Assembly: GCA_034509425.1 (NCBI GenBank)
Contig: JAVTVJ010000450.1
Location: 1,178,001-1,242,000, forward strand
Reading direction: 5' to 3'
Source: Eopsaltria australis
Lineage: Eukaryota; Chordata; Aves; Passeriformes; Petroicidae
DNA: 64,000 nucleotides
Numbering within the stretch: the first letter of the stretch is position 1; the number at the start of each line of letters is the position of its first letter. The position numbers and the translations under genes are program-made. A model generated the notes under the pieces. The model worked only from the letters and a program-made list of their open reading frames with translations, did no database searches and was not told the DNA's origin. Positions 51,131 to 61,860 of this stretch are shown here, piece by piece.

Positions 51131-52749
51131 TCCATGCTGCACACAGGCTCCAGCACAGGCATTGACTTGGGGATGAGGGAGAGCTCAACTGAGAAGAGGC
51201 TCAGTTGCTACCAGCTGCCCTTATTTTCTGTGCAAGGATATCTTGTGCACATCTGAGGTGATTGGACCCAGATTCCAGCAGAGCTTCTAGCTTTGTTTTA
51301 TAAAGTAATCTAAAGCTTTTGGATCTCTCTCTCTCCCCATGGGAAAGTCCATACTTACCCTCCTGCCCTAATATTAAAAAATATTAACATGAATTGTTAA
51401 AATTAATTTAAAAGCCTGGTGGTCAAATCTGAAAACACTGTAAAAGCAGCAAAAGGTCTTTTTATTTCTATGATACCTTCTCTACTGAGCAGGAGAAATC
51501 CTCTCCATAAAAGTTGTTTTGGGTCCAGGAGAAGACTTGACTGATGTCTTTGTCAGGCTAAGCAAGCTAGAAAATCCCTGTGCATTGTGTCAGATGAAAT
51601 TCATGGTTCCATTGACCAGTTTGTAAGAAATCTAGAAGAAAAGAAGAATAGGCAGGGGGTGAGAATGGCCTCACATAGAGTGACAGCTTCCCAAAAATGT
51701 GTCTGCTCTCACACCTTCCCTCACATCATCAAGGCAGCATCTCATCACTGATGGTCCAGAAAGGCCCTGCAAGATTTTTGCCCAGTTTTAGGACTACAGG
51801 CAGGAATGCTGGAGGCCAGGCTCCAAAAGCCAAATTGCTCATCACTCTGAAGGCTGGCTTGTCACCTGCCTTTCTCTTCTGTCACTTGCTGATAATGCTC
51901 CAGTGTGCTGCTTTTTCTTGCTGCTGGTCCTTACACAAGGGTATGGAGAACAGACGTGCCTTCATCCTCCTCATGAGACCCCTGAGGCTGCCAAAACTCC
52001 ACATCCTGCATGGGGAGGAGACACTGAGGCTTTGACATGGGACTTTCACAACCTGTGGGCCAAATGGATATTTTTGGTTGTGCTTACCAGCAAATTCAAC
52101 ATCACAATTGTTATTTTTTGTTCAGCTGAACCAATCTACTGTCTAGATGACACCAATCCAGCTTTGATGCCTTTCAGGAATTCGTACAGCTTGGATCCCA
52201 CTCTGAACAGCCTGAAAAGCCATTGCCCTTGTGCAGCTGTTTTTTGGGAAAAGGTGCATACAATGAGCAGCATGATTGGAGCATCCTGCAGTGCAATGGC
52301 CCGTTCTGTTACAGGAAGGAAATACGGCTCTGTCCCTGCACTCAGGGGTTGCAAATTTAATCAAAGGTAGTGGAAGCAGGACTGGCCTGCGATATGTATT
52401 TCCCTCCCTAAAATATCCCCCTTGTCCCCACGTAACTCCTGCTGTAAGGGGTTAAATCCCTCCCGCCTGCCGTGGATGCGCTGATCACTCCAAGAGCTTC
52501 CTCCCCTAAACGCTGCCTTGGGCCACATCCAAACTTGACCAAAGCCAGTTGGATGCTCTGCATTAAACTCGGGAGCAGCCTCTCCATCCCGTGCTCGATG
52601 CTCCAAAGTGAGCTGTGCCCGGAATGCTCTCGGTGCAGCTCCCTGGTGAGTCACGCTCCGAGCTCGGTGCTCCTCCGCATCTGCCCTGTGCTGCCCTTCC
52701 AGAGCCAGGGCACACTTGGGAAGCGCAGCCCCTGCTCAGGTGTGCTCTG
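51131..52749. other. Upstream flank of the LRIG1 CpG island; no feature recognised
   Basis: Ordinary composition rises in GC from about 52.4 kb toward the island. The frames here (for example 51903-52370, plus) have no domains and overlap antisense frames. Confidence 0.5.
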
Positions 52750-52982
52750 GGACTCGCGTGAATGACTGACCCACCCCTGACACGCGTGTCCCTGTGGGGT
52801 GCAGCCCCACGGCCGCTTCGTGGCGTCCAGAGAAGGACACCCCGGGGTGCAGGGACACCCCAGGCCCCGGTGTTCCCGCAGATTGTCCGGATTTACGGGA
52901 GGGTGGGTTTGGGAGCGCGGGGAGCGAGCGGAGGGCGCGGCCCCTTTAAGAGGGGCAGCGCGGGGGGGGCGGCCGCCCGCGT

Positions 52983-53130
52983 TCACACCTGGAGTGGGAA
53001 AGGAGGGCGGGACCCGCGCACGTGATTGACAGGCCGCACGCACCAATGGGACGGCGCGGCGGCGCGGCGGGGGGGACTGCTGGCCAATGGCGGCGCGGCA
53101 GGGGCCGCCCGCCAGCCAATGGGCGGGCGC
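52983..53130 (+). promoter_or_regulatory. LRIG1: Proximal LRIG1 promoter: T-box, E-box/PBX-PREP, three CCAAT boxes, GC boxes
   Basis: Visible sites in order are TCACACCT (T-box half-site, 52983-52990), GGGCGGG (53005-53011), CACGTG (53019-53024) overlapping TGATTGACAG (PBX/PREP/TGIF-type, 53023-53032), CCAAT at 53043-53047, 53084-53088 and 53116-53120, and GGGCGGG directly after the third CCAAT (53121-53127). All three CCAAT boxes lie on the same strand, with starts 41 and 32 bp apart. Arrays like this are typical of NF-Y-driven, TATA-less CpG promoters, and I see no TATA box. Transcription start sites are probably downstream, between about 53130 and 53300. That placement is inferred. Confidence 0.6.
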
Positions 53131-53350
53131 GCGGGGGGCGGCGCGGCTACATGTTGCGGTGTCGCCAACGTGGGTCCGCGGCGAGCGGCGCTCGGGCCGG
53201 GCGGCAGCGGCTGCGACCCCGCGGGAGCGCTCCGGGACCGGCCGGCGCCCGCCGAGCCCGAGCCGTGCGGCGCGGAGCGGCAGGAGGAACGGGAGGCGCG
53301 GCTTCCCGCGGCGGGGACGCGGACTCCACCCGCCCGGCAGTGCCCGGTGG

Positions 53351-53365
53351 ATGCCGGTGCCGTAG
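53351..53365 (+). promoter_or_regulatory. Upstream ORF 1 in the LRIG1 leader (Met-Pro-Val-Pro-stop)
   Basis: An ATG 136 bases before the main start opens a four-codon frame that stops at TAG. It lies in the likely 5' UTR and has G at -3. It ends well before the main ATG, so reinitiation is possible. Whether it is transcribed depends on the true start site. Confidence 0.5.
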
Positions 53366-53392
53366 CGCCCCGCGGGGCCGGCGGCCCAGGCG

Positions 53393-53419
53393 ATGCTGCG
53401 GGCGGCGGAGCGGCGCTGA
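53393..53419 (+). promoter_or_regulatory. Upstream ORF 2 in the LRIG1 leader (eight codons)
   Basis: ATG CTG CGG then GCG GCG GAG CGG CGC TGA encodes MLRAAERR and stops 67 bases before the main ATG. With uORF 1 it gives the leader two short upstream frames. In a GC-rich leader these would be expected to damp translation of the main frame. Confidence 0.5.
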
Positions 53420-53486
53420 GCGCCCGCGGCGAGAGCGCTCCCGCCGCCTCCTCCCGCCGCCGACGCTCCCCGGTGCCGGATACAAA

Positions 53487-53653
53487 ATGGCGCTGCCGTC
53501 ACGGGCGGCGGCGGCGCTGCTGCTGCTGGGGCTGCTGGGCTCGGCCGCCGCCGGCTGCCCCGCGGGCTGCGCCTGCGGCGGGGACACGCTGAGCTGCGGC
53601 GGGCTGGCCCTGCCCGCCCTGCCCCGGGACCTGCCCCGCTGGCCGCGGCACGT
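53487..53653 (+). CDS. LRIG1: LRIG1 coding exon 1 (signal peptide and start of LRRNT cap); partial gene
   Basis: LRIG1 is a single-pass membrane protein with leucine-rich repeats and Ig domains. It binds EGFR-family, MET and RET receptors and lowers their signalling, partly through CBL-dependent degradation, and it marks quiescent epithelial stem cells. The exon encodes 55 codons plus two bases. Residues 1-23 are a signal peptide (basic start, then Ala/Leu core with GCG x4 and CTG x4 runs). C24, C28, C30 and C37 form the C-x3-C-x-C-x6-C pattern of an LRRNT cap. The following GGDTLSCGG and ALPRDLPRW match, from memory, LRIG1 (AGDSLDCGG, ALPGDLPSW) much better than LRIG2 or LRIG3. The start has A at -3 and G at +4 and comes directly before the signal peptide. 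The exon ends in CACGT before GTGAGT, leaving a phase-2 junction as is common between LRR exons. Reading on into the intron hits TGA at once. All later exons lie beyond the window. Confidence 0.87.
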
Positions 53654-53659
53654 GTGAGT
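53654..53659 (+). other. LRIG1: Splice donor of LRIG1 exon 1 (GTGAGT)
   Basis: CACGT is followed by GTGAGTA, a near-perfect U1 site. Another GT two bases upstream (53652) would give GTGTGA and a phase-0 junction, but it fits the donor consensus less well. The frame meets TGA at 53655-53657, so retaining this intron would yield only a 56-residue secreted stub. Confidence 0.85.
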
Positions 53660-54081
53660 ACCGGGGCACCCGCGGGGACGGGACGGGGGCGCGGCGAGAG
53701 GGGATCGGGCGGGCAAGGCGCCGCTCTTTGGCTTGTTGTCAGCGACGGGGAAACTTTGAACAGAAATCCCCGCGGAACTCCGGGTTATTTATAAAAGCCA
53801 AGTGGCCGCTACCGCCTCGCAGGCGCTGGGCTGCGCGCTGCGAAACTCGTCCCGTGATCCGGTGTCCCCTCCGGCGCCCACCCGGGGGATGGAGGCGTCG
53901 GGTGCGGTGCTGGTCCCGGGTGAAAAGTTTGGGATTGGGGCTCCCCGTACCTCGGCCTATGCGGGGCTGGCCTCCGGGTGTCCCGGAGGAAAGGGAGCCG
54001 GGAGCGGGTTTGGTCTCTCAGCGATGGGATCTGCTGGAGATAACGGCTGGTTTGGGCTTCCGAATCCTTATTAGGACATCG

Positions 54082-54111
54082 TCCATCCATCCATCTGTCC
54101 GTCCGTCCATC
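54082..54111 (+). repeat. Short tetranucleotide repeat (TCCA/TCCG)n
   Basis: About seven copies of TCCA, TCCG and a TCTG variant lie just inside intron 1 within the CpG island. The TCCG units supply CpGs, so the array may vary in both length and methylation. Confidence 0.7.
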
Positions 54112-57100
54112 CCGGGGCTGCGGAGCGGGGCGCGCCCGGGTGCCTCGCCCGCTCTCCTGGCTTTTAACGCTGCCAGCTTTTTAGGCTGTGAAATTCGGGG
54201 GATCCCGAAGGGAGTCGAGGGCTTCTGGGGAGTTTCAGTGAAATCCAGGTGTTTTCCAGTGGAGGCGGAGCGGCTTGCTGCGCTCCCCGGGTGCTTGCGC
54301 GTGTAGCGAAGTTGCTGAGCTGCGCTGTATCGGATGTCCTGGGTGGCAGCTGAGTTTAGAGCCCCGCACCTGGTGGTTGCTGCAGCACCGTGGGATGTTT
54401 TTTATCCCCAGAAGGGGGTTTTAAAGTGCTAGGGTTCGTGTCCAAGCGCAGGACTGTGTCACTGCCATTCCCCGGGAAGCGCAGCGGGTCCGCTGCCGTT
54501 CTGTGACCGCTGCTCTGGGCTCGTAAAAGCTGAAATAAAACATCGGACACTTGAAGCTCAGGAGAATCGGGGGGAAAAGGGTGCTCAGCATTGACAGTTC
54601 GAGTCGTTTAGCAGTCTAGGAGGACTGAGGGTGTGCGTGTGCGCTCACAAACTTGTAAAAATGAGTGCCCTCAACTATTCGTTAACTTTGGGCAATCAGG
54701 ATCCAGAGAGGGAGAGGGGAAACAGCGCTTCTGTTGCGGCGCCTTTCTGCTCTTTCACAGATTTATAGATTATTGAATCTCTAAAACCCCTGGTTGTAAT
54801 AGATACTCCTCAGCTCTGCCAGGAAGCAGGACGGTCACTGAAGTATTGCTGGAGATCATCCAGCTCTTTATTAAGAAGAATTATTAGAGGTTTGTCAGGT
54901 TCTCCTGATGGTATTCACTTTTAGCTGCAGAAACGTCTTGTTTTACATTAAATTATTACATCTCGTATTGAGAGCAACATATGGCCCCCGTGTTAAAGCC
55001 CTGACTCATCTCATTCACCTGTTGCTGAGTTGTTCTGAAGGATCCTTCCCTCACCTTTCAGAGCAAGCTTTTAATGATTCCAGCATTCTCATGCACGTAT
55101 TAAAATAAAAATAGGACAGTGTATCTTTGTTCAGGCAAGGAAGTGCATTAATAGCCCAGACAGAACAAATTTATTGTTGTGTGTTTTTTTCCGGAGTGCT
55201 AATACCCAGGAGTGTCTTTTTCACATGGAGCAGGTTTTGGAGTGTCTTGTGTTCAGTTTAAATTTTACTGGTGAAGTAAGAGCGTGTATAAATCTTCTGC
55301 TATGGACCCGTGGGGTGTTGATTTTTTTGGATACTTAGAATACGATTTGTAACTTTGTATGTTATAAACTAACCAAAGATTGGTTAAAATTATTAACTTT
55401 GTATCTAAAAATGTAACATAAAGGCTTTTTTCCTTCTACATAACAAGTGGAAAAAGAAGACGTTGAAGCTTTTGCAACTACTTTTGTTTTTAGAGTAACA
55501 TTGTTTCCAAGTATTAAAAAGCACTTAAAATCACCCATTTCAGTTCAGGAACACCAGCATGAAGCATGTTTTTCAGGCTTGGTGCGACCATAAATGTTCA
55601 CTTTTTGTGCAGAGAGTTGATAACTCACTTCTTTAGTGGTTTAACGTCCTCTATAAAAGCACCATGTGCTAGCAAAAAGTTACCTCTGTGCAAGTATCTC
55701 TGTTGCTTTTCGGATTTTTTTTTTTGACGTGCCCTTTTAAAGGAAAAGAAAGTAAAAGTGAAGGTCTGCAGTGGTCCATGGCTGGTGCGGGTTCTCCAGC
55801 CATAAAGTGGGGAGGGACAGGCGATGTTGGAGCTGTGCATCCCTCATCCCGTCCGTGCCGGGCGGGCTGTGCCCCGCCGGAGGTGTCGGCTCCCCGGGGT
55901 GATAAGCTTGGGCATGTTCGACCGCTAATAGGAGACGAGATAAATCCAGTTTCCAGTGACTCTGGTGGCAGTGCTTTAACTTCATTAAGGCGCTATTGAA
56001 CAATCCCTCCTTAGCAGTTTATCTTTATTCCTAACGAGTGCCACAATGCTGAGGCAGTGCTTGGAGTCGGTTTTCAGTGTGTTAGAGATAAAGCTTTTGT
56101 TTGTCGGGTTGGAAATGCGGCTCGGCAGCCGGGGAGGGTTCTGGAACAGACTTAATCACGCCGCGTATTTTGTCAACAGGACTATCAGTACCGAGGAAAA
56201 GCACTGGGGCTTTTTCAAACTATTGTTATTTCTCTGCTGGCAGTGGAGCTCGGAGTTGTAATTTTTCTCCCAAGCTTTCAGAAGGAATAGCTGATATGCA
56301 GAGGGGCTGCAGTTGCTCACATTTAATTTAGTGTGGCATGGATGTTTTGGGGCTTTTTTTTTTTTGGTTTTGTTTTTCTTAAAAGCAACAGGCAGCTCAG
56401 CACTGTGCACCAGTTATATAAGTGTTCTTGACTTGCAGAGGGCACGTTGCAACACTGCCATGACCCATCCCGTGCTCACACCAGCACCCAGCTGCAGCTG
56501 GGGAGGGTTCCTGATCCGGGGAAAACCGGGAGAGTCAAACTCTGCTGGGCAGCTGATGTGCACAGAGCTCCTTTGCAGTGTGCCTACCTTTGAAGCTGCT
56601 GGAGGTGCTTCATGTCTTGTGGTGTTTAAGTCTGAAGTTTGTCTTTAGAGTGTTAAATGTGGCATAAAGTTTGGGGCTAAGCTTAAGTACAGAATGCTTC
56701 ATGCCCCCAAAAAGCCAGGGCTCCAGCAGTGCTGGTGATGTGGCACATCCCCTGCATCCTCTTCTTCTGTCTCTCCATGCATCTTGTTTTTTGAGGAGCC
56801 AGAGAAGAGATATTTCCTTCAGGCATCGTGTGTGTTTGAGGGGTTTTTTTCCTTTCCTGTTTAGTGATAAGGCAACAGTATTTTAGGTACAGATTTTTGG
56901 TGAGAAGACTTAGGGACAGTGAGGCTGCAGTTGGATAGTTAATTTGTTGCTAGCATGGTGTGCAGGAAAGAAAGCTTTTATTTTAAACAGATGTATTGTG
57001 CATTTTTGACTCAAATGACTAGGGGATATTTTGGGGGATGCTGACAGTCAGTGCATGGACCCTTCTGCCTCTGGATCAGTCAGTGTGCATGTGCCTGGCA

Positions 57101-58379
57101 CGTCTGGGAAAAGGCAGCGTCCTCGAGTGCCCAGGAGAGCTGGGCTAAGAGCTGCTCTCTGTTTCCCAGGAAGGCTCTAGGGTTTGGCTGTATGGATAAG
57201 TTGCCCCGAGGCACCAGCTGCGTGCGTGTTGGCTCTTTGCACGGTGCTGCTGCTCTCTGGAGAGATCAGGGCAAAGTGTCTGGATGCTTTTTAAAGTCCT
57301 GTGGGTGCCTGTCAGTGGTTTCAGGGCCTGGAAGTGCATTTGAACTAGGAGTCAGGAGCAGTCTCTTTCTGTGCTCAAGTGTATACATACAAAGATTTTG
57401 TTCAAGGCAATGAAACTGAATGTTTGTGCTCCAAATTACGTATAAATTTCTTGCTAAACTGGGGTTTTCACGTGTCAGGTCCCGTTGCTTTACTTTCACG
57501 TGTTAGGGTAGCTTCTTTGCTTGCTTGGTAGGGGGCTCTGCTGATGCTAGTTGCATGGGATTTTTTTGGGAGAAGGGCATTACTTGGACTTTAAAGTAAG
57601 TCTGCTCCTGCAAATGCTGGAAGAGGAGGTGGTGTGGGGGACTGTCCTGCTGACAGTGCTGGGAGGGGGGAGTGCTGCTGGCAGTACCTCTCCTGCATGT
57701 CCTGCTTCCAGGCCTGCTGAAATAATGGAACAAAGATTAAGTAATGGTCACCCTGGGCTCCTGGCCCCGCGCAGCTGTGCAGCTCTCAGCGTGTGCCGGC
57801 TGCCCGGGGGGCTACGTGCTTGGAAGGATGGCTTGGGAGAGGGATGTGGAGTGCTGCAGGTGGCTGCTCCCTCTCTCTCCTCCTGGGGTGACAGCGGAAA
57901 CCCAAAAATCTCCTGCGAGGCCATCGGCTCCCTGCTGAGTGGTGCTGCAAGGAGGTTTTCCTGCTCAGGTGGGACAGTGCTGGGAGCTGGTGGTGCTTGT
58001 GAAAGAGCTCCTACAGTGACACACAGGTCTGGTGCTCCCTGGAGCGCTGTCCTTGCCGGTGGCCCTGCTGCCGGGGCTGCAGGATGGCTCTGCACCCTGC
58101 GGGATTGCAGTTCCTGCGCTGGAGCTGGGTAACAGCAGAGCCCCTCCTCGCAAAGCAGTGCCTCTCCGGGCCTGCTGCTTGAGCACAAATAAATACATGT
58201 GCTTGCGAGTAAATCCACCCTTCCTGTGCGAACATGTGTCGGTGGATTCGCTGACCACCCTCAGCATGCCGCAGTATTTATTTATCAGCTCCTACAGGAG
58301 GGCAGCAGTTAACAGCGAGCCCTCTGCATCTGCTGTCTGAGCTTCTCATCTCCATCCCACACTGGGCCACAGCCGGGGC

Positions 58380-58700
58380 AGAAATTTGCTCATCAGACTA
58401 GGATTAAAAGTAAATATGAGTTGATAACAAAGGAAAAAATACCCCCACTTAAGAAAGCCTTCTGGCTCTTGCCTGGCTTCTAGTGAAAGGCTCTAGGACC
58501 CCCTCAGCCTCCTCTGCATATTCCTCTCCTTTTGAGAAACTTCACGGCATTTAATCACTTTGAGACTTTTCCTCTCTGCAGTGACTGCAATTTGAAACGC
58601 AGGGGTCCCATACAAAAGAAGCAAGTGCTCAATGGGCTGTGTTAATATTCAGTGCCATTTACAATGGGTGCAGTTTGAAAAGGGGAGAATGGATGAGCTG
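58380..58700. promoter_or_regulatory. Candidate intronic regulatory segment in LRIG1 intron 1
   Basis: The segment has mixed, non-repetitive sequence with AACAAAGG (58426-58433, a TCF/LEF or SOX-type site) and ACAATGG further on, plus several AT-rich homeodomain-like cores. It has no open frame of note. The call rests on composition and motifs alone, and no conservation data were available. Confidence 0.22.
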
Positions 58701-61569
58701 GGGGAGGAGGAGCTGCAGAGGGAAAATTCCCAGGGCAGGGGAATCAGCGCCTCAGTAGGCAGTCGAAAAAAACCGAACACACCATCAAGTGTTCTCTAGA
58801 AAAATCAACTATTATGTGCTAGGTACAGTTTAATATTTTTTTTCTTTGCTTGTGCAAAGCGCTCTACAGTTTTCTGAATTTAAGGTTTGGAGGTGGCTGA
58901 GCTTTGCAGGATTTCCTGCTTGGAATTTAAGGAGCAAATGTGAGGTTGATTGTCTTATCCCTTTGCTTGCTGGCATCAAGAAGCTAAAGGTGGTAAACTA
59001 ATACATTTGGGACCCTAGACACTTCAACAAAGCACTTCAGGTACTTAAATGCTTCCTCGAGCATGGGTGAGATTTAATTTCCCTGCTTAAGCTGCTGCTG
59101 GAGTCCTGTCGATGGGGATTTAGGCAGATGTAGAAGCGCTTCAAAGTGGGGCTTTTTTTGGTGTGTGAGCCTCACCCTGTGCAGAGAAGTTTGGGAGCAC
59201 TGGAAGGATGCTCCCAGACTGCAGCTTGAGAAGAGCCTCCTGGAAAGGCTCAAAGTGGTTTCATGTTGAGGCAAATCCCCCAAGAATTGTCCCTGCAATG
59301 CCCTCCTGACTCTGTACTTGCACCTGGGCTCATGAATTTACGTGCAGATCGCACCGGTCTGCAGGGCAGCCGGGAATTGCTGAGTGCCACCCTGGGCATG
59401 CCCAAGCAGTGCCTGCCCTTGCCTTCTGAGTGCTTTGATCCCTCCAAGAGGGGGCTCAGGTTTTGTCTTGAAGTTTGAGTGGCTGCAAATTGGGGTGATG
59501 GCTCTCATTCCTCAGTAGCCAGCTCTGCTCACGACTTGTGTATTGGCCCTGGGTTGTGTATTGGCCCTGACTGGTATGTCAGCCGCACCCAGAAACTCTC
59601 AATTAGGGCTGCAGGGCTTTTAATTGATCTCGTTGACTGCCCTGCCAGACACCTTGGATTGAGTTAGCTCAGCTCATCAGCTTTTAACACAATCATTTTG
59701 TGCTGCTAACCTAATCACCCAGTGTGATTCCCTTGTCTTGCAGTGTGGAGCTGGATGGGGTCATGTGGATGAATGCAGCAGAGATAATTTAGACTAATGT
59801 TGCTTCCAAGAGCCATCTGTGGAAAATCCAGGCTTCAGGTTGATCAGCTCTGCAGGACCTGGGCTGGGCAGGACTTAGCACCTCATGCAGGGTGAGGGGA
59901 GTGATTTAACATAGAATTTAGCTTTGGTGAATAACAGTAAATAAATAAAACACCTTGGTCTGGATTGTGGTTTCATGCAAACCTGAGCACTCTCTGACAG
60001 ATTTCTTCAGATGTCCCTTTCTGGGTTTTGGTGACATATGAGGAAAGAAGCAGAGTGTGAGGCTCCGGGGTGCAGAAACAAAGGGTTTCTTGCTGCACAC
60101 CCTGGAATCATGCCTGTTTCCTGGTACGTCCAGCTATTAAATGATGTACTACAATACATTTTTTTTTTTTCTGGGCATGCACAGAGGCCTAAGTCAAGGA
60201 CCGAGGTGCCGTTGTGCTAATGCACCACATGAAATACCTGTTATTGCTGTAGCTGAGTCATCCCTTAATAGTTAACCAAGTCCTACAGCCCCAGCCTCCT
60301 CTGGCTTCAGAGCAGGACCACAACATGTGTAATATGTTACACCCCCTCATTATGTTTTCAGCACGTTGTCTCTCAGGCCACAACCATATAATTTTGGAGA
60401 TGTCTAGAAGCAGGCCCTGCTATTTTGGGGACACCTCTCCAGACCTGATGATGTGTCACATCCAATTCCAGGAGCATGGTTCACTTCCACGTGGTTCCAT
60501 TTTCAGTTTGAGGAAGAACTGAAGGACAGGTCTCAAACTGCAGCCATCTGTGTAGCTTTTATTAACCATGCTGGATGTGCACACAGGATGGTTGGTTATT
60601 TGCACCTGCCATGGCAGTTTTGTAGCTTCCCACAGTGGCTTTGTGTGGATTTGGGGATGAAAAGGATGGGAGACTTAATAATTGAACAATTTGATGTAGA
60701 GCTACAGAGTCTTAAAATGTTATACACAAGTTGCATTTTAAAATGCATTAGCTGCCTAAAGCTTTGTTCTGGAGATGAAGGTTTTATATGTAAAATAATT
60801 TGTCTTTTTTCTTTTTTTGTCAGGGTGGAAGGCAGGGTTTGACATTGCTGCTCATAATGGGGCAGTAACTTGTGTGAATTTTCCTTTGGTGTCTTTTTTT
60901 GGACCTGCTGGGACAGTCCCATTATTTTTTGAAATTGGCAGAGGTGCAGTCTTAAATGTAGTTCTTGTAAATCCTTCTCAGCTTTACTTGGTTGCATATT
61001 GCAAACGTTTCCCCTTTGAAGGTGCCTGTTTTTAGATGAATCCTTTCAGATTAGGGAACACCCTCCTGAGTTCAGTGGCAATTTGGCTGTGAAATCTTGA
61101 ACTGAAACGCTTTTCCCTAGACCACCACCTCCAACTTTTAGGTTTTTTTCTCCCTATAGGAAGGCAGACAAGCCCTCAGGTGCAAGGAGGAAATGAGAAA
61201 TTCAGAATGCCAAGTCTGGGCAGTGCTGCTTCCCACTTGCCCACACACAGGGACACAGATTCATCCTCACCACTTACATGTTCTGGTTACCCAAAGCTTG
61301 TGATTTTGGGATGGGCACTTGCCAGGATGGAACCCTGTTGTCTTCCAGTGCTGTGAATACTCCTCTGCTCTGGAGAGTTTACCATCAACACCAGCTACTC
61401 ATGAGCCTCTCTCCAAAATACTGCCCTGCACGATCCAAGTACACTTTGCCTAGCTGGTGTTCAGGCTGCTTTATAACTTCACTTACAGTGTGTTTTAGCC
61501 TGCTGCATGCCAATATAAACACAAGTTTTCTATGTTATCTGTCATCTAAAAAATACTCCTAAGAAGTGA

Positions 61570-61860
61570 TGGCTGTCCAGTGGGGCAGTGTGTGTGGCAG
61601 GGCTTGGCTGATCCCCAGTGCAGAGGGGTACTGGGGTTGAATTGATGGAAGATACTCTGTTGGAGGTGACAGATTTGATGGACATTGATTTGTAGCTGCA
61701 TTTATGGGTGCAGTGGAGGTGTCCTGTGTATGTAGGTGCTACACTGGGGCTCACTGTAGGTGATGTCTTTGTAGGGGTGGGCTGGTGGGAGACTTTGTGG
61801 GTGGGGGAGCTGCTGGTCTGTGGGTTGTGTCCTGGGTAATGAAACAGAGATTGTAGGAAA
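61570..61860. other. Strand-asymmetric G/T-rich segment in LRIG1 intron 1
   Basis: The plus strand is strongly enriched in G and T, with repeated GGTG, GTGGG and TGTAGG words, so the minus strand reads as a Thr/Ser/Pro/His-rich open frame (61542-62063, 173 codons). The asymmetry explains the open frame. There is no domain or start-context evidence that it is a gene. Confidence 0.45.

Larger units (their letters stand above)
53151..53486 (+). other. In-frame open extension upstream of the LRIG1 start
   Basis: The LRIG1 frame has no stop upstream to at least 53022. An ATG at 53151 is in frame and would add 112 arginine/glycine/alanine-rich residues before the signal peptide. The extension has no resemblance to known LRIG N-termini and would bury the signal sequence. 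I read the openness as a product of extreme GC content, which makes stop codons rare. Confidence 0.35.
52750..54310. promoter_or_regulatory. LRIG1: CpG island over the LRIG1 promoter, exon 1 and start of intron 1
   Basis: This is the only long stretch of very high GC with abundant CpG in the window. It is densest at about 52.8-53.7 kb and fades by 54.3 kb. It covers the upstream promoter, the leader, exon 1 and the start of intron 1. Flanking DNA is CpG-poor, as expected for methylated vertebrate sequence, so the island is probably unmethylated in the germline. Boundaries are by eye. Confidence 0.88.

Noticed and set aside
52651..53502. 283-codon minus-strand frame across the LRIG1 promoter
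   Set aside because: It is Arg/Pro/Ala/Gly-rich and lies opposite a CpG island, where stops are rare in every frame. No domain is seen.
53026..53592. 188-codon plus-strand frame overlapping LRIG1 exon 1 in another phase
   Set aside because: Shadow frame of the GC-rich exon and leader.
59742..59792. Good splice acceptor (CCCTTGTCTTGCAG) followed by a frame that could join LRIG1 exon 1 in phase
   Set aside because: The joined reading VELDGVMWMN ends at TAG after about 16 codons and has no leucine-rich repeat pattern (LxxLxLxxN), which the true exon 2 must encode.
60803..60840. Pyrimidine-rich acceptor-like TTTTTTTGTCAG in LRIG1 intron 1
   Set aside because: Sequence after it does not encode an LRR in any phase.
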